From positions 185,523 to 249,522 of the forward strand of contig NZ_SMLZ01000114.1 of assembly GCF_009711415.1 (NCBI RefSeq): a DNA stretch of 64,000 nt. The letters run 5' to 3'. The DNA is from Roseibium denhamense. Its GTDB lineage: Bacteria > Pseudomonadota > Alphaproteobacteria > Rhizobiales > Stappiaceae. Of this stretch, positions 63,632 to 64,000 are shown piece after piece. The position numbers were made by a program, and so were the translations under genes. Every line of letters begins with the position of its first letter. Positions within the stretch are counted from its first letter, which is position 1. The notes under the pieces were generated by a model that was not told where the DNA came from, did not search any database, and saw only the letters and a program-made list of their open reading frames with translations.

Positions 63632-64000
63632 ATTCGGTACTCCTTTGGCGTGGTGATGGGGCGACCTGTTAAACGGAATTTCGGCCGGTGAGGCGGCCTA
63701 TCTTCCGCAAAGCGCTTTAGTGCGCGATTTTGTTTCAACGCCGTGCCCTCCGCCGAAGCTCAAGCACGAGATTTTTTCTTTCCGGCCAGTCTCTGCTGCG
63801 CGCAAGCGGCAGAACCAGACCACCGGCATACTTCCCGCCTCGCTCTCCACACTCATTGCACATGTGGACCGATGCGGCCCGGCAAGCCATGCCGGATGAG
63901 ATATCGCTAGGATCTCACCACAGGCGGCTACTCGGACATCAAATATACCGAACCGTATTTTGCATCATATCTGCCGTTTTAAAGGTAAAGAACCGAGGAA
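63632..64000. other. 369-bp terminal stretch with no supported gene
   Basis: I see no convincing coding frame, tRNA or hairpin terminator between the small protein start and the window end. The promoter of the 70-aa gene must lie at its left edge. The right part is more AT-rich and may be the promoter region of a gene beyond the window. Confidence 0.35.

Noticed and set aside
1..64000. CRISPR arrays, insertion sequences, integrase genes, tRNA or rRNA genes
   Set aside because: I looked for direct repeats with regular spacing, transposase or integrase motifs and cloverleaf features and saw none. tRNAscan-SE and a repeat finder would confirm.

Overview
The window is chromosomal DNA of an alphaproteobacterium, most likely of the order Hyphomicrobiales (Rhizobiales) and perhaps a Stappiaceae/Labrenzia-type marine bacterium. 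The placement is inferred from protein content and gene order, not from a database search. The supporting neighbourhoods are aroQ-hisC-tyrC divergent from metX-metW, a CenR-type regulator followed by a cyclic-nucleotide-binding protein, rsmB-heparinase-purH, ftsE-ftsX-ydcF-plsC, and argH-lptM-lysA-DUF4175 divergent from a TlpA-like thioredoxin. Coding density is high and GC is uniformly fairly high. I see no insertion sequence, prophage, integrase, CRISPR array, tRNA or rRNA. This is ordinary core genome with a few poorly characterised genes.

Layout. 1-6.3 kb: end of phaA, phaB (polyhydroxyalkanoate synthesis), a DUF3299 exported protein, a methyltransferase, YciB, a small membrane protein, rpmF, mtgA and cfa. 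6.4-14 kb: ispA, then tyrC-hisC-aroQ (aromatic amino acids) divergent from metX-metW (methionine), a second methyltransferase and gloB. hisC carries an apparent frameshift. 14-19.3 kb: small proteins, a cupin, an exported orphan, and the dapF-mtaB-ftsY run. 19.4-21.9 kb: a possible envelope block with a predicted papain-like cysteine hydrolase, a YkuD L,D-transpeptidase, a CenR-like regulator and a cyclic-nucleotide-binding protein. 22-33 kb: leuD, argC, an AhpD-like protein, the 1.6-kaa NAD-glutamate dehydrogenase, an Atg22-like MFS protein and a chemoreceptor. 33-41.3 kb: purH, heparinase II/III-like protein, rsmB, htpX, an SDHAF4-like factor, an acidic orphan with an internal repeat, and an SGNH hydrolase. 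41.5-47.3 kb: an aminotransferase-ftsK pair followed by lolA and a CphA-like ATP-grasp ligase. 47.3-54.8 kb: small proteins, a CitE-like lyase, GNAT, DUF2125, a ChaC-like cyclotransferase and the ftsEX-ydcF-plsC operon. 55-64 kb: a zinc-ribbon membrane protein, hpt, a receiver-only regulator, DUF4175, lysA, lptM-like lipoprotein, argH, a TlpA-like protein and a small protein.

How the genes fit together. Many serve envelope growth and division: mtgA, cfa, dapF, lysA, L,D-transpeptidase, lolA, ftsK, ftsEX, ftsY, plsC, and perhaps yciB and cenR. A sequence matching the CtrA consensus (TTAA-N7-TTAAC) lies 42 bp upstream of ftsE, and one-mismatch versions lie upstream of aminotransferase-ftsK and of the chemoreceptor. 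Together they suggest cell-cycle control. The least explained genes are at 19441, 39715 and 46286. They are the best candidates for undescribed biology, but nothing here amounts to a clearly new multi-gene system.
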